34,356 bases of DNA from assembly GCA_023146355.1 (NCBI GenBank), contig JAGLCH010000150.1, positions 1 to 34,356 on the forward strand. Direction: 5' to 3'. This document shows positions 1-7,277 of the stretch, one piece after another. How positions within the stretch are numbered: position 1 is the first letter of the stretch; every line of letters starts with the position of its first letter. The DNA comes from Bacteriovoracaceae bacterium. GTDB lineage: Bacteria; Bdellovibrionota; Bacteriovoracia; Bacteriovoracales; Bacteriovoracaceae. Below the pieces are notes generated by a model. The model ran no database searches. It was given only the letters and a program-made list of their open reading frames with translations, and was not told where the DNA came from. A program made the translations under genes and the position numbers.

Positions 1-2
1 AA

Positions 3-554
3 TCTCTTGAGATTTTCTTCGAGAGAATGGGGATCTATGAACAATCTTTTAAGATCCTTCTCGTAAATACCCCCAACCTTTCTCACTATGCCCTTCCGGG
101 GAACGGAAATGAAATAATTTTTATTCTATCTCAGCCATTTATTAGGACTCTAGATCTAAGCAAGCTCGAAATATCAATCCTCCTTTATGAAGACTATACG
201 AGACATATTTTGGGGGTGTTCAAAAGTAAAGTTCAAAGCAACAAGCTACGAAAGGTTCTTGGCGGAAACTTTGAAGGTAAAAAATTAGATTTTAGCATAT
301 TTAAAGAAACTCTTGTGAAGTACGATCGTGCAATCTTAGAGAAGGGATTCAGTTTTAATGATCAGTTTGCTGTAACGAAAAGAGTGGGTGATATTTTTAA
401 GAGTGACATGAAACTTTGGAACTCTTATCTTAATCTTTTGAAAAAAATTGATGAGTTAATTAAAACTAATCTCCTCTACGCTAAGTATAATGATATCTAC
501 CCATCTCCTGAACTTCAGATCGGGTGGTTGGCGCCCAAGAGAAAGAGGCCATGA
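3..554 (+). CDS. Degenerate M48-peptidase-like protein, 5' end outside window
   Basis: The frame is open from the left window edge, with no stop before the first internal ATG at 27, so the true start probably lies upstream and only the C-terminal part is visible. Counting from that ATG, residues 14-60 follow the layout of an M48 metalloprotease core: an N-x-A/Y-x-LPG-like stretch (NLSHYALPGNGN), a hydrophobic strand, then LSKLEISILLYEDYTRH where M48 enzymes have L-x-x-x-E-L-x-x-V-L-A-H-E-x-x-H. The zinc-binding HExxH is replaced by YEDYT (residues 54-58), so only the glutamate survives and no peptidase activity is expected. The rest is predicted helical and unrecognised. It overlaps the next gene by 4 bases (ATGA), so both are probably co-translated. 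The M48 link is my reading of a weak pattern; a hypothetical protein of unknown fold is the alternative. Confidence 0.6.
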   Translation, partial: SLEIFFERMGIYEQSFKILLVNTPNLSHYALPGNGNEIIFILSQPFIRTLDLSKLEISILLYEDYTRHILGVFKSKVQSNKLRKVLGGNFEGKKLDFSIFKETLVKYDRAILEKGFSFNDQFAVTKRVGDIFKSDMKLWNSYLNLLKKIDELIKTNLLYAKYNDIYPSPELQIGWLAPKRKRP

Positions 555-1444
555 GTAAGCTTCACTTTCTTCCTTCTAGAAATTTTTTATATTGTTTCAC
601 GTATTATGCTTTCTATCAGCTGCTCGTTTGGCTCATTCATTTGATTATTATTTCTTTCATTTCATTCTTTCACTTTTTACTTGAACACCGATTGAGCATT
701 ATTGAGGAGTGGGCATTTGAAAAATCATGGGAGATTGCAATCCTCACTAAAGGAATTGCTCTTTTTATTATTTTAATGTTCATTCTTATAAAAAGTGAAA
801 CACGTGATCTAAAAAAAGAGATCTTACCCAAAAAAGCGTTTTTTAATATTCCAATGTCATTTTATGTTGCTGGCCTCTTTCTCTTTTTGTTTTTATTGTG
901 GCTAGGGAATCCTTCATTTGTTGAGGCGAGAGACTTTTCAGTTTTTAACTTAATTATTTCTTGGCTTGGCGTAGTTGTGTTTTATGGGGCTGATCTCTTG
1001 GTTTTATATTCTCTTAAGGACTACTATCCTATCACTGGTGCAGAGCGAACTTCACAGTTTATTCTTTTACCCTTCCTCTTTTACTTCTGTAGCAAGGGGA
1101 TTTTTATTTATAACAACAATATCAACTTTTTTGTTGTGTTCTGTATGTTCATTTTAATGTTTGTCGCAGAGCTTGAGAAAAAACAATTTGCTTACCCTCT
1201 TATTCTACTCTTTTTTGTTCTTGCTCCTTTCGCAGCAGTGTTTGGAGTTGACCCTCTTTGGGGAGCAGAAAACTCATACCTTATTATGAAAGATGCCTAC
1301 AACACATCTAGCTTAATTATAATCTCATCTGTTTTCGCTTGTTACTTGCTTGCAAAAAAAATGGGAACAAAAAATATGTTTCGCTACTTCTATCTCGGAG
1401 TAGTTAATTTATTCAAGTCATTTGTACGCCCTAAAAGGAGTTAA
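551..1444 (+). CDS. Polytopic inner-membrane protein of unknown function
   Basis: The protein has 297 residues when started at ATG 551. That start forms an ATGA overlap with the upstream stop and has AAGAGG just before it; an in-frame ATG at 524 would lie deep inside the upstream gene. The sequence is mostly hydrophobic, with about eight transmembrane segments rich in Phe, Leu and Ile. They alternate with short charged loops such as KSETRDLKKEILPKK, and the C-terminus is basic. I recognise no family motif and no catalytic signature. It sits directly ahead of tolQ (2-base gap), with an AAAAGGAG ribosome site for tolQ inside its last codons, so it belongs to the tol transcription unit. A role in envelope energetics or assembly is possible only by association. 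Confidence 0.75.
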   Translation: MSKLHFLPSRNFLYCFTYYAFYQLLVWLIHLIIISFISFFHFLLEHRLSIIEEWAFEKSWEIAILTKGIALFIILMFILIKSETRDLKKEILPKKAFFNIPMSFYVAGLFLFLFLLWLGNPSFVEARDFSVFNLIISWLGVVVFYGADLLVLYSLKDYYPITGAERTSQFILLPFLFYFCSKGIFIYNNNINFFVVFCMFILMFVAELEKKQFAYPLILLFFVLAPFAAVFGVDPLWGAENSYLIMKDAYNTSSLIIISSVFACYLLAKKMGTKNMFRYFYLGVVNLFKSFVRPKRS

Positions 1445-1446
1445 TA

Positions 1447-2136
1447 GTGGAAGCTGCTACCAATATAGATATATGGAAAGTTATTTGGGAATCTGGACTC
1501 GTTGTGAAGTTCGTCCTTTTTTTACTTTTATTTGCTTCGGTGATGTCCTGGGCGATTGTTTTTAAAAAAAGAAAAGCTTTAAAATATGCCCATCTTAACA
1601 ATAATCAATTCCTTGATATGTATATGGGGGCACAGAGTTTAACGGAGGTTATGGAGAAAGCAGATGCCATTGCCTTTTCTCCCTATAAGCAGATGTTCAT
1701 CCACGGGCATAGAGAGCTTACTAAAGTTAGAGAAACTAGCGGGGAAGGGATGAAAATTCATTTTCAAAATTACGGTTTTGGTGTCATTGAACGAGCTCTT
1801 AAAAAAGGTGTTAATGAAAGCAGTTTGAAGCTTGAGCGATATCTATCTGTTTTGGCATCGATTGGTTCCGTTACTCCTTTTGTCGGTCTTTTTGGAACCG
1901 TTTGGGGAATTATTGATTCTTTTACAGGGCTTGCAAGTGGGGGCGCCACTATTGATGCTGTTGCACCGGGGATTGCAGAAGCTCTTGTGGCCACTGCTGT
2001 TGGTTTATTTGCAGCTATCCCTGCCGTTTGGTTTTACAACCACTTCACTAATCAAATCTCAGTAATTAACACTCAGATGGAAACTTTTGGACAGGAATTT
2101 TTGAACGTTGTTGAACGATCGGTGATGAGGGACTAG
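1447..2136 (+). CDS. tolQ: TolQ/ExbB/MotA-family proton channel subunit
   Basis: Inner-membrane stator protein of 229 residues that, with TolR, forms the proton-driven motor pulling on TolA and the outer membrane during constriction. Three transmembrane segments are visible: about residues 18-40 (VVKFVLFLLLFASVMSWAIV), 134-160 (the family signature IGSVTPFVGLFGTVWGII) and 176-200 (AEALVATAVGLFAAIPAVW). A cytoplasmic region between the first and second is typical of TolQ. Translation starts at GTG 1447 behind AAAAGGAG. It is followed two bases later by tolR, then a TolA-like gene and tolB, which favours Tol over ExbBD. AglQ-type stators of gliding bacteria belong to the same family, but the tolB neighbour argues against that assignment here. 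Confidence 0.9.
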   Translation: MEAATNIDIWKVIWESGLVVKFVLFLLLFASVMSWAIVFKKRKALKYAHLNNNQFLDMYMGAQSLTEVMEKADAIAFSPYKQMFIHGHRELTKVRETSGEGMKIHFQNYGFGVIERALKKGVNESSLKLERYLSVLASIGSVTPFVGLFGTVWGIIDSFTGLASGGATIDAVAPGIAEALVATAVGLFAAIPAVWFYNHFTNQISVINTQMETFGQEFLNVVERSVMRD

Positions 2137-2138
2137 AA

Positions 2139-2549
2139 ATGGCCTTTGACTTAGGAAAAAAGAAAGGAATGATTAGTGAAATTAACGTAACTCCTCTGGT
2201 GGATGTTATGTTGGTTCTTCTTGTTATTTTTATGATAACAGCACCTCTAATGTTAAATGGGATTAAACTTGATCTTCCCAAAACAAAAGAGGTTAACCCC
2301 ATTAATCTATCAAATACTCAGGTTGTTCTCTCCATGACAAAGACGGGTGAGTACTTCATTGGAAATGATAAATATCTTTATGATGAACTTGTTCAGATTG
2401 TGAGGGGGATGTTTGAAAAGAACAGAACAACAACCTTATATCTTAGAGCAGACTCAATGATTCGTTATGGAAAGGTGGCATCAATGATGTCTTATCTAAA
2501 AAAAGAGGGTGTTACTAATATCGCTCTTGTGACGGAGATTGACGACTAG
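2139..2549 (+). CDS. tolR: TolR/ExbD-family biopolymer transport protein
   Basis: The protein has 136 residues: a short basic cytoplasmic N-terminus, one transmembrane helix, and a periplasmic TolR domain of about 95 residues. The helix carries the family signature N-V-T-P-L-V-D-V-M-L-V-L-L-V-I-F; Asp22 matches the essential proton-binding aspartate that couples proton flow to stator rotation. The periplasmic part (KTKEVNP onwards) has the usual mixed beta/alpha pattern and ends EGVTNIALVTE. Length and order match TolR. The start ATG 2139 lies 2 bases after the tolQ stop with GAGG about 7 bases upstream. The gene is translationally linked to tolQ and the TolA-like gene. Confidence 0.9.
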   Translation: MAFDLGKKKGMISEINVTPLVDVMLVLLVIFMITAPLMLNGIKLDLPKTKEVNPINLSNTQVVLSMTKTGEYFIGNDKYLYDELVQIVRGMFEKNRTTTLYLRADSMIRYGKVASMMSYLKKEGVTNIALVTEIDD

Positions 2550-2550
2550 A

Positions 2551-3375
2551 ATGGATACTTTGCTTAAGGGCCTACAGCATCGTGATAAAATATCGATCCT
2601 TGTGATCGCCTCTTTCGCTATTCATATATTACTTTTTGCTGTTTTTTATTCCATGGGACAGATTAAGCTCCCAGACTTTTTAATGAGCAACAAAGAGATA
2701 AATATTAGGCTGGCAAAAGCATCAGTGAGAGTTGATGTTGTAAAAATGCCTGATCTCACCATTAAAGAACTAAAAAGCTTAGTTCAACTTGAATCTAGAG
2801 GTGGTGGAAGGCCTGAACCAATAGTAAAAAATGTCGCACCTATTAATGACGAAAAGGCATTTTTAAAAAAGAAAAAGAAGACGGACTTTATGTCGATGCT
2901 TAAAACTTTGAGCCAACGTAAGGTTGAAACTAAGGTGAAAAAACTAAAATCTCGACCGGCCTTAAAAAGAAAAGGGCCCAAAGGATCAAAGATTTCTGGG
3001 GTAATGAGAGGACAACTAAAGAAGCTTTTGATTGCCGGAAACCAGCTTGGTTCTGGAACGGCAATAGTCGGAACAGGAAATGCTGAGGTCGGGGGGATTC
3101 TTGATCTTTACGCATCGACTTTACCGGAACATGTGAAGCCTCATTGGCTGCTTCCTAGTTTCTTAATGAATCGAGATTTAACTTGTAGAGTGAAGCTATA
3201 CCTTTCACCTGATGGTGAGTTGATTAAAGCTGAGATCTTCGAGTCTAGTGGGAATGATGATTACGACCTTAAGGCACTCGGCGCAGTGAAAAAATCTAGT
3301 CCCTATCCATCACTTCCCGATGGTATTTCTCATTTTGCTGGGAAGGGATCAATTGTGCTGGGATTTCCTCTTTAG
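2551..3375 (+). CDS. tolA: TolA/TonB-like periplasm-spanning protein
   Basis: The product is 274 residues from ATG 2551, which lies one base after the tolR stop. A TTG at 2539 is also in frame but its GGAG would be only one base away, so I reject it. One transmembrane helix sits near residues 16-38 (ILVIASFAIHILLFAVFY). A Lys-rich stretch follows (KKKKKTDF, KVKKLKSRPALKRKG), then a C-terminal TonB-fold domain of about 85 residues (HVKPHWLLPSF, CRVKLYLSPDGELIKAEIFESSG, YDLKALGAVKKSSPYPSLP). This is the layout of TolA/TonB energy transducers linking the stator to outer-membrane partners. The long Ala/Lys helix of enterobacterial TolA is missing, so the periplasmic span is shorter. Position between tolR and tolB supports a TolA role; TonB is the alternative. 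Confidence 0.8.
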   Translation: MDTLLKGLQHRDKISILVIASFAIHILLFAVFYSMGQIKLPDFLMSNKEINIRLAKASVRVDVVKMPDLTIKELKSLVQLESRGGGRPEPIVKNVAPINDEKAFLKKKKKTDFMSMLKTLSQRKVETKVKKLKSRPALKRKGPKGSKISGVMRGQLKKLLIAGNQLGSGTAIVGTGNAEVGGILDLYASTLPEHVKPHWLLPSFLMNRDLTCRVKLYLSPDGELIKAEIFESSGNDDYDLKALGAVKKSSPYPSLPDGISHFAGKGSIVLGFPL

Positions 3376-3388
3376 TATTGGAGTTTGA

Positions 3389-4669
3389 ATGAAAAGACTA
3401 TTAGCTTTTGTATTGGTATTAACATTTTCACTTTCCCTTGTTGCTGAAGATGTGGTGATTGTTCCGGTAGGTGATGCCGAACTTCAAACTTCCAATATTT
3501 TTGTTAAGGCACCTAAGTTGAATAATAGTTTTGGCCCTGCTCAGAAAAAACAAATCAGACAAATTGTGAAGCTCATTAATAATGATTTCTCATTTTATAA
3601 AAAGATCTTCAAGGTAATGAAGGATGGTAATGGGAAGCTTGACTATCTCATCGACTGTGTGGCGAAACCCATCCCCGGTGGTGTTGAATTTCAGACACAC
3701 TATAATGATATGGCAAAAAATAAAAAAGTAATCAATAAGTTCAACATAACTTTTGCAAAAACAAGAGAGTATGGGCACAGACTTTCCGATGCCATTTACC
3801 AACTGATTATGGGGAAGGAGTCAATTTTCACAAGTAAGATGGTTTTTGTATCTGATCGTACCTCAGTAGGTAGAAAAATCAGAAAGGAGCTTTATATGAT
3901 GGACTTTGATGGACTGGGGATAGTTCGCCTTACTCACCACAATGGTACTGTCATCTCTCCCGCCATAAGTAGTGATGGGAAAAAAGTGCTTTATTCGCTG
4001 ATCAGAGAAGGGGTAAGACGACGAAATATCAACCTTTATATGATGGATCTTACTACTAAGAAGTTCCACCTTCTTTCCTCGCGTAAGGGGATTAACTCTG
4101 GGGCAGTATTTTTACCTGGAGATAAAGAGATCTTTTTGACAATGAGTCACTCTGGTAATTCCGAGATCTATAAAATGGTATTGAAGACTAAAAAGTTGAC
4201 TGCTGTTACCAAGCATTACGCCATAGATGTGGACCCTTCAATCAATAATAACGGTAGTTTAATGACATTTCTATCTGGTCGAGCAGGTAAACCGATGATC
4301 TACACCCTTGACCCCCGTGGAAGGGAGAAAAATGTTAAAAGAGTTAGCTATGTTGGCCGCTTCAACGCCACTCCACGTTTCTCTCCCGATGGTAGGGAGA
4401 TTGTGTTTTCCTCATGGTTAGACAACCGGTTTGATATATTTCGTATTGATTCCAAAGGGTTAAACCTATCTCGGCTGACCAAAAATTTTGGTTCCAATGA
4501 GGACCCAACCTATTCAAAAGATGGACAGTTCATTGCTTTTAGCTCTAAGCGAGTACTGTCAAAGTACAAAGCTGTTCAAAATATCTACATAATGGACCGA
4601 GACGGGGATATTTTGGGTAATATCACTAAAAAGTTTGGGAATTGTATAACTCCTCGATGGTCTAAATAG
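3389..4669 (+). CDS. tolB: Tol-Pal system beta-propeller protein TolB
   Basis: A periplasmic protein of 426 residues, close to the usual TolB length. The N-terminal signal peptide (MKRLLAFVLVLTFSLSLVAE) probably ends near residues 19-20. An alpha/beta TolB N-domain follows (about 22-140, including FVSDRTS at its end), then a propeller built of WD40-like blades. Each blade shows the TolB pattern of S-x-D-G-K-x-h and Y-x-M-D, for example ISSDGKKVLYS, INNNGSLMTFLSG, FSPDGREIVFSS and YSKDGQFIAFSS. TolB binds Pal and the TolA C-terminal domain. GGAG at 3380 precedes ATG 3389. It is the last gene of the tol unit; pal is not next to it and must be elsewhere if present. Confidence 0.93.
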   Translation: MKRLLAFVLVLTFSLSLVAEDVVIVPVGDAELQTSNIFVKAPKLNNSFGPAQKKQIRQIVKLINNDFSFYKKIFKVMKDGNGKLDYLIDCVAKPIPGGVEFQTHYNDMAKNKKVINKFNITFAKTREYGHRLSDAIYQLIMGKESIFTSKMVFVSDRTSVGRKIRKELYMMDFDGLGIVRLTHHNGTVISPAISSDGKKVLYSLIREGVRRRNINLYMMDLTTKKFHLLSSRKGINSGAVFLPGDKEIFLTMSHSGNSEIYKMVLKTKKLTAVTKHYAIDVDPSINNNGSLMTFLSGRAGKPMIYTLDPRGREKNVKRVSYVGRFNATPRFSPDGREIVFSSWLDNRFDIFRIDSKGLNLSRLTKNFGSNEDPTYSKDGQFIAFSSKRVLSKYKAVQNIYIMDRDGDILGNITKKFGNCITPRWSK

Positions 4670-4720
4670 CCGAAAGTCCGCTAATACTGCACATTTTTTT
4701 ATCACTTGAGTGTTTTAGTC

Positions 4721-4748
4721 TTGTAAAATTTTCAGACAGTGCTATTAT
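4721..4748 (+). promoter_or_regulatory. Candidate sigma-70 promoter for the GAF/AAA+ regulator
   Basis: TTGTAA (4721-4726), a 16-base spacer and TATTAT (4743-4748) lie about 55 bases upstream of the preferred start codon at 4803. The region between tolB and this gene is AT-rich and otherwise empty. Hexamer matches are good but not perfect, and no start-site data exist. Confidence 0.5.
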
Positions 4749-4802
4749 ATATGAATAACGCAACGCACAATGAATCGAATTTATCTGACTGGGAGATACA
4801 TC

Positions 4803-6314
4803 ATGGCAAAGGCAACGGCTAAAAATTTGACAGAAGTTCAGAGACTATCGTCAATTTTATCTGCAACTCTTAATGAAGGGATCTTTTTTGGAGAACTTTC
4901 AAGACACCTTGCAACAGTTGTTAAAGCTGATAGAGTTTTAGTATTTAGAGCTCTTGAAAATGCTGCTCCTAAAATGGTTTCAATGAACTTTAAAGCATCA
5001 TCTTTAGAGATCGAAAGTGGACTAGCTGCTTATGTCATGAAAAGCAAGCGTGCTTACTTCTCAAACTCAGTTGAGAGAGATCCACTCCTAGGGTCAGAAG
5101 CAAAAGCAGGCGTTAAGAGTGAAATTGCAATTCCAGTTGCCCATGAAGGAATTGTTATCGCTACAATGCACTTTCAGATGATGGAAGAGGGAACAGAGTA
5201 CGGGCGTCAGGATGTTACAAATATCGCTTCAGTATTAAATGAATTAAAAACACCAATTGCAAATATGAAGATGTACCTTTCAGCTATGGCACTTAACGAA
5301 GCTCTCATGCGTCAGATTCAGGAGCAACAAGCTGAGCTTGAGACTAAAGGTCCAGGACTTGTACTATCTAATGATTATAAAATAGAAGAAAAAGAAATCG
5401 TGACACGCTCAGAAGCAATGTCAGATCTTCTTGCTCTTGCAGACAAAGCAGCTCTAACAAATGCTAACGTATTAATTGAAGGTGAAGTTGGAACTGGAAA
5501 AGAGATGATCGCACGTCGTATTCACTGTAGAAGTGAAAGAGCAGAGCGTTCATTCATCGTTGTTGATTGTGCAAAAGATGAGAACGTTCTAATGGAAGAA
5601 ATCTTTGGTGCATGCGAAAATGAAGGTGCAATTGAGCGTGCTAACGGTGGAACTCTTGTTCTAAGAAATATCGAAAAACTTAATGTTAATTCACAAGCAA
5701 GCTTAGCTCAGTATCTTAAAGAAGGAGTAGCAGTTAGATGTAACAGTACAACTCCTTTTAGAGCAGACGTAAAAATTATTGCTACAAGTAATGACAGTCT
5801 AATTGAAAGAATCGAAGAAGGGACTTTTAGAGACGACCTTTACTTCTCACTTAATACAGTATCTCTTGATGTTCCGGCACTACGCTCAAGAATAGAGGAT
5901 ATTGAAGTACTTGCTCACCATTTCCTAAATATTGGTAAAGCTTCTGACCTAATGAAGTCAATCGCTCCAAGTGCACTTCGTATTCTAGCTGAGTACTCAT
6001 GGGCAAGTAATGTCAGAGAGCTTCGATCAGTAATGGAGAGAGCTTATATTTTAGCTGACGGAATGATCATCGACGAGAACCACCTTCCAGAGCAAGTTCT
6101 TGAGGGGAAAATTGAAGAAGAAGTGGAAGTTGAAGAAGAAGTATACACATTTTCAGAAATGACTCTTAATGACCTTGAGAAACAACATATTTGTAAGACT
6201 CTTGATTTTCTTTCAGGTAACAAAACAAGAACAGCAAAAAATCTTGGGATTACAGTAAAGACTCTTTATAACAAGCTTCACTCATATGGAATGATCATGC
6301 CGAAAGAGGCATAA
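4803..6314 (+). CDS. GAF / AAA+ / Fis-type transcriptional regulator with degenerate NtrC-like core
   Basis: A predicted DNA-binding regulator of 503 residues. The start ATG 4803 has GGGAG seven bases upstream; an in-frame ATG at 4770 lacks a site. Domains: GAF-like sensor (about 8-160), AAA+ domain (about 195-435) and a Fis-type helix-turn-helix at the end (GNKTRTAKNLGITVKTLYNKL). Walker A GEVGTGK (227-233) is intact. However, the GAFTGA loop that contacts sigma-54 is deleted: after EEIFG the chain goes straight to ACENEGAIERANGG. Walker B D-E is R288-N289 in LVLRNIE, and the second arginine-finger position in FRDDLYFSL is Ser. So it can probably bind nucleotide but not hydrolyse it normally or activate sigma-54. 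It may instead act like TyrR-type relatives that regulate sigma-70 promoters. Confidence 0.85.
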   Translation: MAKATAKNLTEVQRLSSILSATLNEGIFFGELSRHLATVVKADRVLVFRALENAAPKMVSMNFKASSLEIESGLAAYVMKSKRAYFSNSVERDPLLGSEAKAGVKSEIAIPVAHEGIVIATMHFQMMEEGTEYGRQDVTNIASVLNELKTPIANMKMYLSAMALNEALMRQIQEQQAELETKGPGLVLSNDYKIEEKEIVTRSEAMSDLLALADKAALTNANVLIEGEVGTGKEMIARRIHCRSERAERSFIVVDCAKDENVLMEEIFGACENEGAIERANGGTLVLRNIEKLNVNSQASLAQYLKEGVAVRCNSTTPFRADVKIIATSNDSLIERIEEGTFRDDLYFSLNTVSLDVPALRSRIEDIEVLAHHFLNIGKASDLMKSIAPSALRILAEYSWASNVRELRSVMERAYILADGMIIDENHLPEQVLEGKIEEEVEVEEEVYTFSEMTLNDLEKQHICKTLDFLSGNKTRTAKNLGITVKTLYNKLHSYGMIMPKEA

Positions 6315-6326
6315 GAGCTAAATAAC

Positions 6327-6355
6327 TTGTCCAACTTAAAACTAATTAGTAAGAT
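6327..6355 (+). promoter_or_regulatory. Candidate sigma-70 promoter for the small basic protein
   Basis: TTGTCC (6327-6332), a 17-base spacer and TAAGAT (6350-6355) end 22 bases before the start codon at 6378. This leaves a very short leader containing GAGGAG. It suggests the small gene has its own promoter, separate from the regulator upstream. Confidence 0.5.
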
Positions 6356-6377
6356 GCATAATCATTGAGGAGTATAT

Positions 6378-6581
6378 ATGGCAACAAAAGAACAAGTACA
6401 GACAGAAGAAGTTAGTCGGCCCGTGAGCTTTAAGCATTCAATTGAGGTTCAGAACCTCTATCGCTTTGTCTCGGAAAATGGACTGCGCCGCGAGGCCCAG
6501 CTGTTACTCAAGCAAGTACACCAAATTCTTGCTCCTAAGAAAAAGCGTCGTGGGCGTGCGAAGAAGAAAGTTCTTCAGTAA
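6378..6581 (+). CDS. Small highly basic protein, unknown function
   Basis: A 67-residue protein. An N-terminal acidic/polar stretch (residues 1-15) is followed by a predicted helical middle (residues 19-51) and a strongly basic tail (KKKRRGRAKKK). Translation starts at ATG 6378 with TGAGGAG a few bases upstream. A candidate promoter lies just before it and a strong rho-independent terminator just after, so it is probably a single-gene unit. The basic tail suggests contact with nucleic acid, for instance a nucleoid- or ribosome-associated protein, but I recognise no family. Codons in its middle part (CTG CGC CGC GAG GCC CAG CTG) are richer in G and C than those of its neighbours. Confidence 0.7.
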   Translation: MATKEQVQTEEVSRPVSFKHSIEVQNLYRFVSENGLRREAQLLLKQVHQILAPKKKRRGRAKKKVLQ

Positions 6582-6616
6582 ATCGACAAGTTTCAGATAG
6601 ATATTTATTGCGTTAT

Positions 6617-6652
6617 AAAAGCACCCGATGCGTAGGGTGCTTTTTTTATTTT
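6617..6652 (+). terminator. Rho-independent terminator after the small basic gene
   Basis: AAAAGCACCC (6617-6626) pairs with GGGTGCTTTT (6635-6644) around an 8-base loop, and a T-rich run continues to 6652. The A-rich left side means it may also serve the convergent gene on the minus strand, whose stop codon is at 6659. Confidence 0.88.
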
Positions 6653-6658
6653 ACAGGC

Positions 6659-7180
6659 CTAGACAAGTGATAGAGTAAACGATTCCAAAGTATGAAAGTC
6701 CGGCGCATTCTTAGGGTGATGTAGTGCCCAAAATTCCTTTTTCTCATTCATATTAGTTATCGCAGTAATTCCCGCCATACTGTCTTTTCCTAGAAAACTT
6801 TGATCCTCTAAGTTAACCAGAACTTTTTGCGAGTAGCTCTCCGCCGTTACTATAGGGGCCTCAATGGTGACACTCGCTCCTGGATACTCCTTGATTCCCT
6901 GTCTAATATCATCCAAGTGAAAAGCATTCCAGTTGCCAGAGGGGGAGAAGTTAAATTCTAAATAATCCTTGCGATCGGCCTTAGAGATAAACATTTCAAA
7001 GCAGGTATCTTCCCATAGTTCCCAGCGCCGCTCATTTGCGTGATTATAAAGAGGTAAACTAATCTCAGAAATATTACCAATAATGGTGTAGGTGAGATGA
7101 AGGTTGTTTTCTTTAACGATGAACTCAACTTCAAGGGTATGACATTTTTCTTTGTAAAAGGGAGTTAGTTTGAGCTTCAT
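6659..7180 (-). CDS. DOMON-like domain protein
   Basis: A 173-residue protein without a signal peptide or membrane segment. It matches the short cytosolic DOMON-like family, a beta-sandwich fold related to CBM9 carbohydrate-binding domains. The characteristic block is present around residues 53-90: RWELWEDTCFEMFI followed by YLEFNFSPSGNWNAFHLDDIRQ. Near the C-terminus, FWALHHPKNAPDFHTLESF also matches the family pattern. Ligand and role are not established for these proteins; haem or sugar binding is known for other DOMON proteins. AAGGA lies about ten bases before the start codon. The gene is divergent from the cysteine-repeat gene and convergent with the small basic gene. Confidence 0.75.
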   Translation of the reverse strand: MKLKLTPFYKEKCHTLEVEFIVKENNLHLTYTIIGNISEISLPLYNHANERRWELWEDTCFEMFISKADRKDYLEFNFSPSGNWNAFHLDDIRQGIKEYPGASVTIEAPIVTAESYSQKVLVNLEDQSFLGKDSMAGITAITNMNEKKEFWALHHPKNAPDFHTLESFTLSLV

Positions 7181-7215
7181 AGTCTACTTTTTCCTTACTC
7201 TTTAGGTTTTTTGAC

Positions 7216-7243
7216 TAAATGTTTACGGCCCAAGTGCCGATAA
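7216..7243 (+). promoter_or_regulatory. Candidate FliA (sigma-28) promoter
   Basis: TAAATGTT (7216-7223) and GCCGATAA (7236-7243) are separated by 12 bases. The FliA consensus is TAAAGTTT, 11 bases, GCCGATAA. The downstream element matches at all eight positions and the upstream one keeps TAAA. It ends 34 bases before the start codon at 7278. A TTGACT at 7211 overlaps, but no fitting -10 hexamer lies 16-18 bases after it. Confidence 0.55.
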
Positions 7244-7277
7244 ATCTTAGGAAGAGATGCCAAATAAGGGGATTTTT

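Noticed and set aside
2539..2550. TTG start for the TolA-like gene
   Set aside because: GGAG would be one base from the codon; ATG 2551 directly after the tolR stop is more plausible, though its spacing is long.
1447..3375. ExbB-ExbD-TonB iron-uptake system
   Set aside because: The proteins fit either family, but tolB directly follows and no receptor gene is near, so Tol is the better reading.
4770..4802. ATG 4770 as start of the GAF/AAA+ regulator
   Set aside because: No ribosome site, whereas ATG 4803 has GGGAG seven bases upstream.
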